This document shows, one piece after another, positions 20,544-31,666 of a DNA stretch of 64,000 bases. The notes under the pieces are model-generated. The model was not told where the DNA came from, ran no database searches, and saw nothing but the letters and a program-made list of their open reading frames with translations. The position numbers and the translations under genes are program-made. Source of the stretch: Diacronema lutheri (Eukaryota; Haptophyta; Pavlovophyceae; Pavlovales; Pavlovaceae); NCBI GenBank assembly GCA_019448385.1, contig JAGTXO010000029.1:124001-188000 (forward strand). The letters are read 5' to 3'. How positions within the stretch are numbered: position 1 is the first letter of the stretch; each line of letters starts with the position of its first letter.

Positions 20544-21023
20544 GCTGCTGTCTTTTTGGCGTGATTTTTGGCGCGAGGGTGGGCGCAGGGGTGGGCGTGG
20601 CCCGCGAGAGAAGATGGCCGGCCCTGTCGGGCGGGCAAGCGCCGAGCGCAACGAGGTTCCGTCTCACGCGCCGTGCGCGGGTGGTGCCGAGGGCAGCACG
20701 AAGGCGTGCGCACGGCGCCGAGCACTACCTTGGACGTCCTGCTCTCGCACTGCGCTGGGCCGGAGCAAAACGCGCCGCGCGCGGTGCATGCTATCGTCAG
20801 CCGTCACGGTCGTCGACATTGTCGGCCCGAGAATGCCCCCACAAGCCAAGGCCCGCCGCCCACGGGCGTCGACTCGACTGTCCTCTTGTCCGGTTGTCCC
20901 GTCAAGTCACAGACTTGGTTTCAGGCTGCGGGTGTAACCGCCGGTACTTTCTCGGAACGCACGTCGAGCACTCGCGCCGACGCGCGCCGAGGTATCGCTC
21001 CCGTGCACGCTACTCCTTCGACC
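20544..21023. other. Divergent intergenic region
   Basis: 480 bp between two oppositely directed starts. A T-rich patch (tctttttggcgtgatttttggc) lies close to the minus-strand gene. Nothing else was recognised; the plus frame is open through it but has no conserved content. Confidence 0.4.
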
Positions 21024-22695
21024 ATGCCGACGCGGTACAACACGCTCCGCCCTTCGCCCGAGGACCCAAAGTACAAGCTCGCGGTGATCGAGTTTAAGGT
21101 GCCCGGCAAGAAGAACGGCGGCACCGACAAGGGACCCGACGGCCACCGTATCGACTCGATCCCGATCGCAAACTCAATCATCGAGGCGGGCGCCGCGTGC
21201 GAGCTGGTCGTGTACGACTTTGAGAAGCACGCCGAGTTCGCCGAGGTGGTCGATGCGTACGACGCGGTGCTCGTGCGGATCAACCCGGGCCAGCTTTCGC
21301 AGGGCACGACGCCCGGCACGCAGCAGCGCTTCGACGACCTGATGAACTCGCTGCTCGCCAAGGGCAAGCTCGTCTGGTCGTCGCCCAGCGTGCAAACGCA
21401 GATGGGGGCCAAGGACGCGCTCGTGATGGTCAAGGACCTCACGTGCGGGCTGCCGGACACCTACGCGTACTACAACGCGGCCGAGCTCGAGGCCGGCTTC
21501 AAAAAATCGATGGCGTTCCAGCCGCGCGTGATCAAGCAGAACCGCGGCTCGGCGGGCGAGGGCATCTGGCTCTGCTGGCTCGAGGGCAAGGACTACTGCG
21601 CAAATTTGGGCGACGCGGCGCTTGAAGACGACGACCGGGTCAAGCTGATGGAGATGAACGACAACCACGTCGAATATCATACCGTCAAGGAGTTCGTCAC
21701 CTTCTGTGTGCACGGGCCGGACGCCGAGGGTGCCGGTGCGTGTGGTGTGCTCAACGCGCGCGCACGGGCAGAGCCGGGCATATCGGGTCGAAGCGTGACC
21801 GCGCGCGCACGCTTCGACCTACCACCGCGCACGGGCAGAGCCACCCTCCAAATGCAAGACCGCGCGTGCCCTACTCCGCCCGCCCGCTCCCGCCGCAGGC
21901 GAGTGGAAGTCGACATTTCCGGGCAAGTATTTGGAGGGTGGCAAGGCGGCGGGCGGGCAGCTCGTCGACCAGCGGCTGCTGCCGCGCATCTCCGAGGGCG
22001 AGGTGCGCATGCTGATGGTCGGGCCGGTGCTGCAGATGATGGTACACAAGAAGCCCGATGGCGGCGGCCTTTCGGCCGTCGGCGGCAACTCGCTCTACAC
22101 CTTTTACAAGCCGGGCGCGCCCGAGTACGCCGACCTTGAGGACAAGTTCGTCAAGCACGACATCCCGCTTGTCATGGCGGCCCTCGGCATCGAGAACGAC
22201 CCTCTTCCGATCCTGTGGACGGGCGACTTCATCCCAATGGACGGCGCGGAGCCGGGCAAGACGGAGTACATTCTCGGCGAGTTCAACTGCTCGTGCGTCG
22301 GCATCTCAAAGTTCCAGGCGGTGTGCGGCGGCGACCAGACGCTCGCCGACGTGTCCGACGAGGATTACTTCGAAGCGTGCGAATTGACCGACCTGATGGG
22401 CACGACGGCGATCATGATGCTCGATGAGAAGGCGGCCAAGACGCTCGCCGAGGTGCAGGCGAGCGCCAAGGTCATCGACGCCGACACTGCCGCTGGCCGC
22501 GAGTCGGTCATCGAGGCGGCACAGGGCGGCGAGCCGGCCGCGGCCGGGCCAAAGAACTCGGACGAGCCCATCTTCGTGATGGGGCTGAACGCGCTCGAGG
22601 CGGCCAAGACGATGATGGACGCTGGATACAAGAATGTCATCGCGCTCACCAAGGACATGACCGAGATGATCAAGAAGGCCACCGTCGACAAGTAG
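21024..22695 (+). CDS. ATP-grasp-like protein of the Cj0069 type
   Basis: 500 residues from exons 21024-21729 and 21899-22695. The intron (GTGCCG...CAG, 169 bp) is required, since splicing gives PDAEGEWKSTFPGKYLEGG. Recognisable parts are KLAVIEFKVPG at the N terminus, the strand-loop AVLVRINPGQL, KLVWSSPSVQTQMGAKDAL, RVIKQNRGSAGEGIWL (grasp-like Gly/Lys loop), a metal-site-like DFIPMDG and GEFNCSCVGISKFQAV. These agree with the Cj0069/DUF6815 family of ATP-grasp-like enzymes, whose substrate is not established to my knowledge. Start chosen at MPTRYNTLRPSPED, just ahead of the conserved region. Confidence 0.8.
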
Positions 22696-22799
22696 CCAAG
22701 GCGCCTTGGCGCTCACCTCGGCGCTGCTGTACGCTAAGCCTTTCAGCTCTGTACACCCGGCCGGGCCACCGGCTGCTCAGGGCCACGCGCCACATCGCC

Positions 22800-25652
22800 T
22801 TACAAGTCCCGGACCGCGCCTTGCACAGCGCCACCCGCGGGCGCCGAGCCGCCGCGCGCGGCCCTGGATCGCGCAAAGGAGAAAGTGGACGAACGCTTCG
22901 GCTTGCGCCCGCTTTCCACGCTCGCCGTCGCCGCCGCGGGCGGCGTGCCGCCGGCCGTGACTGTCGCGCGCGCCAGCCGCGCGCGCAGCTCGACGACCTC
23001 GCCGGACAGGTCCGCGAATGCGACCTTGGCCCTCGCCAGCTCGGCAGCCACCTCGTCCGGCCTGGGCGAGCGGTCCGCCATGTCCACGGCCGCGAGCGCC
23101 GCCTCGTCCCACGCGCGCGCAACGTCGCAAGCGTGCGCGCCGTGAGCCGCGCCCGTCTCGCCGTGGCCGTCGGCGCCGAGGTTCGCCGGTTCGCTCGAGA
23201 GGCGCTGCAGCCTGCGCGGCGTCGACGACGGCGCCGCCGCGCGCCAGTCCGCGGTGGCGGCGAGATCGACCGATGCCGATCGGCGCGATCGCGCGAACGG
23301 CTCGGGGCCCGCGCCGTCGCCGGCGAGCGGCATGCCGTGCGGCGTGAGGTGCTGCTGCTCCAGCCGCAACCCGAACGGGCTGCCGGACGGCGAAGGGCGG
23401 AGCGAGGAGGCTCGGCGGCGCGGGCTGGTCGGTAGCGACGCGAACACGTGGCCGTCGCGCCGGCCGGCGCCGTGAGCGCTTGGCAGGCGCAGCGAGGGAG
23501 TGCGTGCGCGAAGAGCGGCGATGGGGCCGTCCTCGAGCGCCGACGAGCCGCCCGTCCCGCGCCGCGCCTCGAGCTGGCGGAGCGCGCCGTATCCGTCGTA
23601 TCCGCCGCCGTTGCCGCCGTCGCCGCCGCGCGCAGAGTCGCGGCCGGCGCCGTCGGCACGCGCCGTTCGCGCATCATCGCCGTGCGCATCGCCGTCGCCC
23701 AAATCCGACGGCCCGCAGAAGCCACCCACGACGCTGCTGCCGCCAGCGCGCCGCGCGCCCTGCTCGCCCTGCGCGCGCGCCACGTGCTCCTGCATGCGCA
23801 GTACGTGGCTCTCCGCCACATCGAGCGCGAGCCACAGCTGCTCGCATTCCGCCTCCGCCACGTCGGCGCGTGCGGCGTGCGCCGTGAGCGCGGCGACGAG
23901 CTGCGCGCGGCTCGCCGCGCGCGCCGACGGCTGCGCGCCGCCTCTGCCCACCGGCGCGCCTCCGCCTCCGCCCGGCTCGGCCGCGCCCGCCGCGGCCCAG
24001 ATGGCCGTTTCAGCATGGCGCCGGTGCATCTCGCCCTCCTCGCGCGCGAGGGCGAGCGCGTGCTGCAGCGCAGCGAGCTGCGCGCGGCCTTCGCTCTCGC
24101 GCGCGGCGGCGGCGACCGCCGCGTCCTCGGCCGCAAGCACGCGCCGGACGAGCGTGCCGCGCTCGCGCGCCGCCGCCCGAGCCGCGTCGGCCGCATCATC
24201 CTCCGCCTCGCCGATCGCCGCTTGCATCACGACGAGCCGCTCGATGCGCAGCCGCGCGAGCTCGTCGCGCGACAAGGGCTCGTCGCGCTCGGGCGGTTGC
24301 GGCGCGCCGCTCGCCGTGACGGCAGCCCCACCCGCAGCCGTCGGCGCGGCATCAGCGGCAGCCGCACAGCTCGCGCCGCCCGCACGCGCGCGCGCGGCCG
24401 CCGCAGCCGCTGCCCCCTCCGTCGCCTCGACGGCGGCGGCGTGCGCCATCGCGTGCGGCTGCGCTCGCGCTTGCCAGCCCGCGTCGTCGCGCGCGCAGCC
24501 ACGCGGCTCGGCGGGCGCGCGCGCGAGCGACGGCTCGGTGCCAGCGCGCAGCCCCGCCGCCCAGTCAGCAGCGCCGGGGCTCTGCACACTGAAGCCCTGC
24601 ACACTGAAGCCGTCACCTGCCGTGTCGCCGCTGTGGCACCGGGCGGGCTCGCCGGTGCGCGCGCCAGCGGTGGCGCGCATCTGCTCGCGCAGTGCGCGCG
24701 CGAGCGTTGGCGCAAGCGTCGAGAAGCGAAATGGCATGCGCTCGGCGCGCACGCCTCCGCCCGACGCGTCGAGCGGCGCGCCGCCGCGCCGCGTGGGACG
24801 CGCGGCGTCCGCGTCGGCCTCGTCGTCCGCCATCTCCGCGCGTGCGAGCGCGAGCAGCGACGCCTCGCACGCCGCCGCGCGCGCGCGCAGCTCGCTCGCC
24901 GTCGCGCCCGTCGGCGCGCGCAGCGCGGCCGCAAGCGCGGCGGCGAGCTGCGCGCCGCTCGCGAGGAGGGGGAGGACGGCGAGCGCGGCGGCGTCGAGCT
25001 GCGGTGAGACGCCGCCCGTCGCGCCGCCGTCTGACGCGGCCGTTGCCGCATCACCGAGCGCGCGCGCGGCTGAGGCCGACGCGTACAGCGCCGCGTTGCG
25101 CCCGGCGACTGCAGGCGCGCGCTCGGCGCACGCCGCGCGCGACGACGGCGGCGAGCGCGAGCGTGCGTCGCCTGACGCGGAGGCTTCGGCGGAAGTTTCG
25201 GCGAAAGAGGCGGACGGCGGAGTGAATGCGAGCCGGTTGCGTCGGCGCTGCGACGCCGAGCGCGGCACAAAGAGCGGTGAGGAGGACGCGGGCGAGGCGT
25301 GGCGCGCGTCGGCGCCGTCGCGCGCGCCGTCGACGTTCGGAGGCGGTACGGCCGCGCGCGGCCGCACGGCCGCGTGCGCGGCGCCACGCTCGTGCCCGGG
25401 TGTGAAAGCGCGGGCTGGACGCGTGCGCGGCGATTTGGACGCCGACGTGCGCAGCAGCTGGTCGAGCATCGCCGCGAGCTCCTTGCCGCCGTCCGTGTCT
25501 GCGCCGCCGAGCGCCGCGCCGATCGGCGGGCCGACAGAGCCGTGTGCGCGGGCGAGGAGCAGGCTGAGAACCTGCTGCAGGGCGCGGTCATGCGGCCGTT
25601 CGCGCGCCAGCTTGCGCAGCTGCGCGAGCGTCGCGGCCTGCCCGAGGCTCAT
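22800..25652 (-). CDS. Unknown large helical protein
   Basis: 950 residues in one exon from MSLGQAATLAQLRKLARERP. It is rich in Ala, Arg and Ser, with predicted helices (for example ERLVVMQAAIGEAEDDAADA and AAARESEGRAQLAALQHALA) and long low-complexity linkers. The exact octapeptide pair GFSVQGFSVQ near the middle reflects a small tandem duplication at about 24585-24612. No family recognised. It is divergent from UTP25 with 97 bp between starts, so they probably share a promoter. Start chosen because the longer open frame upstream overlaps UTP25. Confidence 0.65.
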   Translation of the reverse strand: MSLGQAATLAQLRKLARERPHDRALQQVLSLLLARAHGSVGPPIGAALGGADTDGGKELAAMLDQLLRTSASKSPRTRPARAFTPGHERGAAHAAVRPRAAVPPPNVDGARDGADARHASPASSSPLFVPRSASQRRRNRLAFTPPSASFAETSAEASASGDARSRSPPSSRAACAERAPAVAGRNAALYASASAARALGDAATAASDGGATGGVSPQLDAAALAVLPLLASGAQLAAALAAALRAPTGATASELRARAAACEASLLALARAEMADDEADADAARPTRRGGAPLDASGGGVRAERMPFRFSTLAPTLARALREQMRATAGARTGEPARCHSGDTAGDGFSVQGFSVQSPGAADWAAGLRAGTEPSLARAPAEPRGCARDDAGWQARAQPHAMAHAAAVEATEGAAAAAAARARAGGASCAAAADAAPTAAGGAAVTASGAPQPPERDEPLSRDELARLRIERLVVMQAAIGEAEDDAADAARAAARERGTLVRRVLAAEDAAVAAAARESEGRAQLAALQHALALAREEGEMHRRHAETAIWAAAGAAEPGGGGGAPVGRGGAQPSARAASRAQLVAALTAHAARADVAEAECEQLWLALDVAESHVLRMQEHVARAQGEQGARRAGGSSVVGGFCGPSDLGDGDAHGDDARTARADGAGRDSARGGDGGNGGGYDGYGALRQLEARRGTGGSSALEDGPIAALRARTPSLRLPSAHGAGRRDGHVFASLPTSPRRRASSLRPSPSGSPFGLRLEQQHLTPHGMPLAGDGAGPEPFARSRRSASVDLAATADWRAAAPSSTPRRLQRLSSEPANLGADGHGETGAAHGAHACDVARAWDEAALAAVDMADRSPRPDEVAAELARAKVAFADLSGEVVELRARLARATVTAGGTPPAAATASVESGRKPKRSSTFSFARSRAARGGSAPAGGAVQGAVRDL

Positions 25653-25749
25653 GCTCGCTGCCCCGCGCTCGTTGCTCCTAGCGAGCCGTGCCCGTGGGCA
25701 TCGTTTGAAAACATGACGGCGGCCCCCCGGCAGAACCACGTGACGATCG

Positions 25750-27302
25750 ATGGGGAACAAGGGGAAGGGCGGGAAGAAGCGGCCCCGCGCCGTGCCGAGC
25801 GGCGACGAAGGGCGCGAAGGCGGCAGCGTTGGCGTGTTCGCGACCTTTGACGAGGCCGAGCTTGACGAGGCGCGGCTCCGCGACCGTGGCGTTGAGGCGC
25901 GCGGCGGCGACGACGACGACGACGACGACGCGCCGCCCCCGGACCCGTTCGCGCAGCTCATCTCGTCGCTTAAGCGCGGCAAGGTGCGGCACCGGCGCGA
26001 GCCGCGCCCGGCGGCGATGCCGACGGATGCTGGCTTACGACGCACGGGCGGTGCGGACGTGTCGCGCACTGAAGCCTTCGTCGACGGCGGCGATGCGGCC
26101 GACGCGGACGGCGCCGTCGAGGACGGGTTGGCGCTCGTCTCCGACACGTGCGCGGACGCGACGCGCGGCGCGTCCAGCGCGCGGTACGACGCGCGTTGGG
26201 GTGCACCGTGGACTGCAGAGTCCATCGCCGCCGCGCGCGCGCGCTCGGCCGGTGGTTTGAACGGCGCTGGCGGCGCCGGCGGCGCGGAGGGCGCAGCGGA
26301 CGGCGGCGCGTGCGCGTGGACCTGCGCGCTCGGGGAGTGCGTGCGCGTCGGCGGCTTTCCCGAGTCGGGCGCTATCGCGCCCCTCCGCGCGATCGACGAG
26401 CTCGTGCTACCCGCCGTTGCGGCGCGCTGGCGCGCGCTGCACGCCGCGCCTCGTGCGGCGGGCGTGCCTGCGCGCGCCAGCGCGGGACAACGCGGCGCAG
26501 GCGGCGACGGCCGCCTGACCGCGCGGCAGGCGGCGCTCGGCGGCTGGCTCGCTGCCGGCGCCGACGTGGACCTGTCCGACCTGTACGCCACGCTCGGCGG
26601 CAGCCATGCTTACTCTGTTGCCGAGGTCGAGCTCCTTCCACTCCTCGCCGCGCACGCCGCCGACCACGTGTCGCGCTCGCGCGCCAGCATCCTTGCCCAC
26701 ACCGAGGAGCTCGCGAGGCGCGCGCGAGCCGCCGCGCGCGCGGCGGGCGCGGCGGGCGCGGCTGGCGGCGGCGCGAAGAGGGCGGGCGCGGTGGGCGCGC
26801 GCTCGCGCACCGTCGGCCGGCCCGCGCGCCGAGGCGCGCGCGCGCGCGGCGGCTCGCGGGCGGATACGCGTGCGGATGCGGACGAGGGCGACGAGCGCGG
26901 CACGAGCGACGATGACGAGGCCGCGCATGCCGCCGCGTCTGCTCCGACCGCCGCATCCGACGCCGCCGCTGCCGCCGACGACGCCGAGGACGACGACGCG
27001 CCGTTTCGCGATCAGGGCTTTACGCGGCCACGTGTCCTCTTCCTCGTCCCGTTCCGACATCACGCGGCGTCCATCGTTCGGCTGCTCGCGCAGCTGCTGC
27101 CCGCGCCCGGCGGCAGCGGCAGCGGCGGCGGCGGCGGCGGGAACGATGGCGGTGGCGGCGATGACGGCAAGGGTGGAGGCGCACGCAGCGCTGCTGCGCG
27201 CGGCGTCGCGCTTCTCAAGGCTGACCGTTTCGAAATTGAGTATGGCGACGGCAGCGGCGACAGCGATGCCTCGGACAGCGACGACGGCGGGAACGGCGGC
27301 GG

Positions 27303-27334
<32 letters not shown>

Positions 27335-28677
27335 CGCGCGAGGGCGACGACGGCGCGCGCGCGCGCGCCGACGGCAGCACCGCGCCCGCGCCGCGCTCGC
27401 GCCGGCAGCAGCGCAAACTCGAGCTTCGCCGGCGTGCGCGCGAAGCGCCCAAGCCCGCAGACTGGGTCGATCTGTTTGGCGGAGCGCGGCCGGCCTCCGA
27501 CGATGGCGCAGCGCCCGGCGCGCGCGTGCGCACGCGCAACGCGGACGACTGCTTCGCGCTCGGCTGCCGCGTCTCGCGCCGCGCGCTGCGCCTTTTCGCG
27601 CCGCTCGCGCGGGCCGACGTGATCGTTGCATCGCCGCTCGGCCTCGCGCAACTCGCGGAGGCGGCCGCGCCCGCCGGCGGCGCGGCCGCAGCGATCGACT
27701 GCCTCTCGTCCATCGAGATCTGTTACGTGCTCTTCGCGTCGGCGCTGCAGATGCAAAACTGGGCGCACGTCGACGGCGCGCTCGCGCTGCTCAACCAGAT
27801 GCCGCGCCACCCGGGCGAGACGGACTTTTCGCGCGTCCGCTCGCACGTCCTTGACGGGCTCGCGCGGCACGTGCGGCAGACCGTGACGCTCTCGGAGCAC
27901 GCGGCGGCGGAGGTGGGCGCGCTGCTGCGCACGCGCTGCGCGAGCGTCGGCGGCCTCGTGCGCGCGCGCCGCCTCCTCCGCGCCGGCTGGCTCAGCCGCG
28001 TGCTCTCTCTCTCCGCGCGCATCGTGATCCGCCGTTTCGACGCCGCGTCGCCCGCCGCCGCGGCCGACGCTCGCTTCGGCGCGTTTGTCGAGCAGGTGGG
28101 CGGCGCCGGCGCGCGTCCGCGCGCCAAAGCTGCACGCGCCTGCCCTTGCGCGCGCCACATGGCGCGCCGGCGAACGCACGCGCCCACGTCTCTCGCGCGC
28201 GCGCCCTGTGCCCGCCCACGCCGCGCGTGCAAGGTGTTGCCCATGCTCTCGTCGGACGGGAGCGGCTCGGGCACGCTCATCTTTGTGCCCTCCTACTTTG
28301 ACTATGTGCGGCTGCGCAACACGCTGCGCGCCGCGGACGTCGAGGCGGCCGAGCTGAGCGAGTACGCGGACGCGCGCGGCGCGTCGCGCGCGCGCGGCCT
28401 CTTCGCCAACGGCGGCGCGAAGGCGTTGCTGTACACGGAGCGCGCGCACTTCTTCCACAGGTACGCGCTGCGCGGCGTGCGGCACGTGGTCTTCTACGCG
28501 CTGCCCACGCACGGCCACCTCTTCGCCGAGCTGGCCAACATGCTCGTAGCCGGAGCGGGCGCGACGCTGCTCGTGCTCGCGTGCGCGTATGACCGCGTGC
28601 AGCTCGAGCGCACGCTCGGCGCGGAGCGCGCGGCGCACGTGCTGCACAGCGAGCAGCGCACGTTCGTCATGGACTGA
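25750..28677 (+). CDS. UTP25: UTP25 (DEF), U3 snoRNP-associated processome protein
   Basis: 929 residues from exons 25750-28095 and 28234-28677. Family landmarks are RPRVLFLVPFRHHAASIVRLL, FEIEYGDGS, KPADWVDLFGG, LSSIEICYV...LQMQNWAHV, DFSRVRSHVLDG, TLIFVPSYFDYVRLRN, LLYTERAHFFHRYALRGVRHVVFYALP and a C-terminal LERTLGAERAAHVL. Like other UTP25 proteins it has a helicase-like fold without an obvious Walker A. The 138-bp intron is in frame and stop-free; removing it restores FVEQVLPML, as in relatives. Acidic N-terminal stretches and Gly-rich insertions enlarge it. It acts in nucleolar pre-18S rRNA processing, like FCF1 earlier in the window. Confidence 0.93.
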
Positions 28678-28778
28678 GCCCGCGTGCAGCAAGAGAAAAG
28701 ACTCTCATGCGACTCAAAAGTACGGCCGGGAGTCACTCTTCTTTTCTTCTTTTCTTGTGGCCGGATTTTCGGTGGTGA

Positions 28779-30227
28779 TCACGCATCCTCCGGCTGCGCG
28801 CGCACCCACGCGACGACCGCGGTGTCCGCAACGGCGAGCACCTTTGCCCGGTCCCACGCGCAGCCGTTGGCGCGCAGCCACTTGAGCACCTCGAGGTGGC
28901 CCGCTTGCGCCGCGGACCTGCACGCCTCCGCGTTCCACGGGCAGCCGCTCGCGCGCAGCCACTGCAGCGCCGCGAGGTGGCCACGGCCCGCCGCGGTGCT
29001 GCTCGCGAGCGCGTCCCACGGGCAGCCACTCGCGCGCAGCCACTGCAGCATCTCCACGTGGCCGCCGCGCGCGGCGCAGCTGCACGCCCACGCGTCCCAC
29101 GGGCAGCCGTTGGCGTGCAGCCACTGCAGCACCTCGAGGTGGCCGCCGTTTGCGGCCGCGCTGCACGCCTCCGAGTCCCACGGGCAGCCGTTGGCGCGCA
29201 ACCACTGCAGCACGGCGAGGTGGCCACGGCCCGCCGCGGTGCTGCACGCCAGCGCGTCCCACGGACAGCCGTTGGCGTGCAGCCACTGCAGCACCTCGAG
29301 ATGGCCGCCATCGGCTGCATCACTGCACGTGCCGGCGTTCCACGGGCAGCCGTTTGCCCTCAGCCACTGCAGCACCGCCAAGTGACCGCCGAACGCGGCC
29401 GAGCGGCACGCGCCCTCGTCCCACGGGCAGCCGTTCGCGTGCAGCCACTGCAGCGCCGCGAGGTGGCCGCGAGACGCCGCTGAGCTGCACGCCCAATCGT
29501 TCCACGGGCAGCCGTTTGCGCGCAACCACTGCAGCGCCGCGAGGTGGCCGCCGCCCGCCGCGGAGTTGCACGCCCATGCGTCCCACGGGCAGCCAATGGC
29601 GCGCAGCCACCGCAGCACCGCCACGTGGCCGCCGCGCGCCGCCGCCTCGCACGTACCCGCGTCGGCGCGCGCACAGCCGTTCGCGCGCAGCCAGCCGAGC
29701 TGCGCGAGCTCGCCGCGCGCTGCAGCGGCGACGCACAAGTGCGGAGAGAGCGTCATGCCGCAGCTGACGGCCCACTTGAGCCGCGCGATCGAGCCGAGCG
29801 CCGCCGTCTCGCGCGTGCGCGTGCCCGCGTGCGCGGCGCCCCGGGCGCGCATGCTGTGCGCCACCGCGCCGCGCAGCGCGCGGCACGCGAGTTTGGCGGC
29901 GAGCTCATCGTCGGTGGGCAGTGCCGCGGCAACGAGCGCGAGCATCTCGGGACCGAGGTCGACGAGCCGCACCTTGCGCGCCGGCGCGTCGTTGACGCGC
30001 CACGCCGACGGCGCCCCGATATCGTCGCGACAGGCGGCAGGCACCACGCGCGCGCGCTCATCTCTCATGCGGCCGACCCGCTCGATCCGAGCGACGCGCG
30101 CGTCAAGACGCGAAAGCTGCTCGGCTACACCCTCCATCTGCGCGCGCAGCTCGAGCAGCACCGCGAGCAACTCGGGGCTGTTCGCCGCGGGGTTCGCCGC
30201 ATTATTCGGACCGGGTCCCCCCCACAT
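28779..30227 (-). CDS. Protein with about 11 diverged 27-residue repeats
   Basis: 482 residues. An N-terminal helical segment (LLAVLLELRAQMEGVAEQLSRL) may be a short coiled coil, an F-box-like LGPEMLALVAAALP follows, then about 11 units of GHLEVLQWLRANGCPWDxxAC. The repeat is again 27 residues but uses WLRANGCPW where the other three genes here use WAREHGC, so this is an older branch. It is convergent with UTP25 (101 bp between stops). Role presumed protein binding. Confidence 0.8.
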   Translation of the reverse strand: MWGGPGPNNAANPAANSPELLAVLLELRAQMEGVAEQLSRLDARVARIERVGRMRDERARVVPAACRDDIGAPSAWRVNDAPARKVRLVDLGPEMLALVAAALPTDDELAAKLACRALRGAVAHSMRARGAAHAGTRTRETAALGSIARLKWAVSCGMTLSPHLCVAAAARGELAQLGWLRANGCARADAGTCEAAARGGHVAVLRWLRAIGCPWDAWACNSAAGGGHLAALQWLRANGCPWNDWACSSAASRGHLAALQWLHANGCPWDEGACRSAAFGGHLAVLQWLRANGCPWNAGTCSDAADGGHLEVLQWLHANGCPWDALACSTAAGRGHLAVLQWLRANGCPWDSEACSAAANGGHLEVLQWLHANGCPWDAWACSCAARGGHVEMLQWLRASGCPWDALASSTAAGRGHLAALQWLRASGCPWNAEACRSAAQAGHLEVLKWLRANGCAWDRAKVLAVADTAVVAWVRAQPEDA

Positions 30228-30442
30228 TATTTTTCTAGGGCACAGGTCGTAGGGAAGAAGTCGATACTAATTAGGGCCGGTCTTGACCAAAGTAGGATTT
30301 TGCAGAAGTAGGAAATGGGTTTTCTTTTTTCCTACTTTTTGGGCAGGAGTAGGTTTTTCTGTCTTCACCCCCGGTGCGGTGGGTAGGTTTTTTGTGCGCG
30401 CGGTGATGCTTGGGTTACATAGGGAGCGTGTTATGTCCCACG
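30228..30442. other. AT-richer patch with repeated gtagg motifs
   Basis: Lower GC than its surroundings. agtagga or gtaggtttt recurs at least four times between 30287 and 30392, partly inverted (cctacttttt). It precedes the Harbinger-like remnant and could be subterminal repeats of that element. Confidence 0.4.
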
Positions 30443-31349
30443 ATGCACGCCGAAGGCGCACGGCTCTATCGCGCACGGCGTAGGCGCGCCGCGATCTACG
30501 CGGCATGTGCGCGGGTGATTCACTCCGCCGCGGCGGCCGCGCTGGTCTTTGTGACGGACAATGTGCCAACGACGCCCGCCGACCGAGCGAAACCACGCCC
30601 GCGCGACCGTTCGAAGGTGATGCGCGATATTGCACACGACCTCACGGACGCCGAGTTCAAGCGCTGCTATCGGATGGACAAGGCGACGTTTCAGCATCTC
30701 CTCGAGTGTATCCGCCCGCATGTCGCGGTCAGAGACAGTCGTCGTGGCGACGGGCTCGACTTGGACCTCATGCTTTCGATGGCTCTATCGTGGCTGCGAG
30801 GCGGGAGCGACTTGGACATCGGGCGACTGCACAAGGTTGGGCGGTACGCGCGCGCAATGCGGCAGAGGGGTTTACGTCGTTCGCGACGGGAAACGTGGCG
30901 GCGGGGTGTGGCGTGGGCAGCGTTCGCGCATCCCGTTGCGCGCTCAACTCTGCCTTGCCCGCATCGTGCGTTCTCGCACCATACGCAGGCCGTGCGCGCG
31001 CGGCGCGCCGCGCGCGCCTGCCGCGCGCAGTTCCACCTTCTACCACGTGCTTTGGGTCGTCATCGCCGCGCTCAACAAGGGCCTCGACCGCGAGATGGAC
31101 TTCCCTTTCCGCGACCGAGCAGCGCTGGCCGATCTCGAGCGCAGGTTCGCGGAGCGCTGGGGGAAAGAGGCGCGGTTCTTGTACCGCGGCCTGCGACTTG
31201 AGCTTCTGCTTGAGCACTTTGATGCTGAGCAGCTCGTTCACGATCACCGCGATTGCATCCTGTTGCGAACGTTCATGAACGTTTGTTCACGCAGGCGACC
31301 GTTCATGAACGTTTGTTCACGCAGGCGACCGTCGAGGCGATGTAAATGA
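30443..31349 (+). pseudogene. Harbinger (PIF)-type transposase remnant
   Basis: Two exons (about 30443-30843 and 31031-31349) joined across a GTACGC...CAG intron of 187 bp give LDIGRLHKVGRSTFYHVLWVVIAALNKGL, the helix-turn-helix part of Harbinger transposases. Upstream is RCYRMDKATFQHLLECIRPH. The DDE catalytic domain is absent. The frame ends soon after a 30-bp tandem duplication containing gttcatgaacgtttgttcac (31271-31330). It is therefore a truncated element or a domesticated N-terminal half. Confidence 0.6.
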
Positions 31350-31409
31350 ACGGTTCGTTCAGGTGTAAACAAGCCCACGGCCCAGTCTAAACGTTCAAAA
31401 AAATTCTTC

Positions 31410-31429
31410 GCTCGGCGTAAACGCCGAGC
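31410..31429. repeat. Short perfect hairpin
   Basis: gctcggcg taaa cgccgagc: an 8-bp stem with a 4-base loop, between the transposase remnant and the 3' end of the PKA regulatory gene. It may act in 3'-end formation on either side. Confidence 0.5.
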
Positions 31430-31666
31430 ACTGGTGTCCCTAGCGTTTCGTGCAGCCTACGGGCGACCCCCCCCCAGAGCTCTTCGGCGAGGCCCCTTGC
31501 GCTCGCTGGCCGCCGACACATGCGCCCCGCTCGACGCCGCGCAGCCCACGCGAGGGCACCTTTGGCGAGCTGCCCTTGGCACTTGGCAAACGAGCGCGCG
31601 GCCCATGCGTGGGCGATGCCGGCCGAATCAGGCGGCGCCTGCGCTTCACAATGCACATCGAGATCC

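Noticed and set aside
20568-22139. Longer start for the ATP-grasp-like gene
   Set aside because: The upstream 150 codons are low-complexity and overlap the divergent promoter region; the frame also reads through the intron.
23448-25716. Long plus-strand frames between 23.4 and 25.7 kb
   Set aside because: Complement of the unknown helical protein gene on the minus strand; Arg- and Ala/Ser-rich with no motif. The minus frame has a start well placed against UTP25.
28684-29385. Plus-strand repeated frame opposite the 28779-30227 gene
   Set aside because: Antisense shadow of the same kind; the sense protein carries the known repeat.
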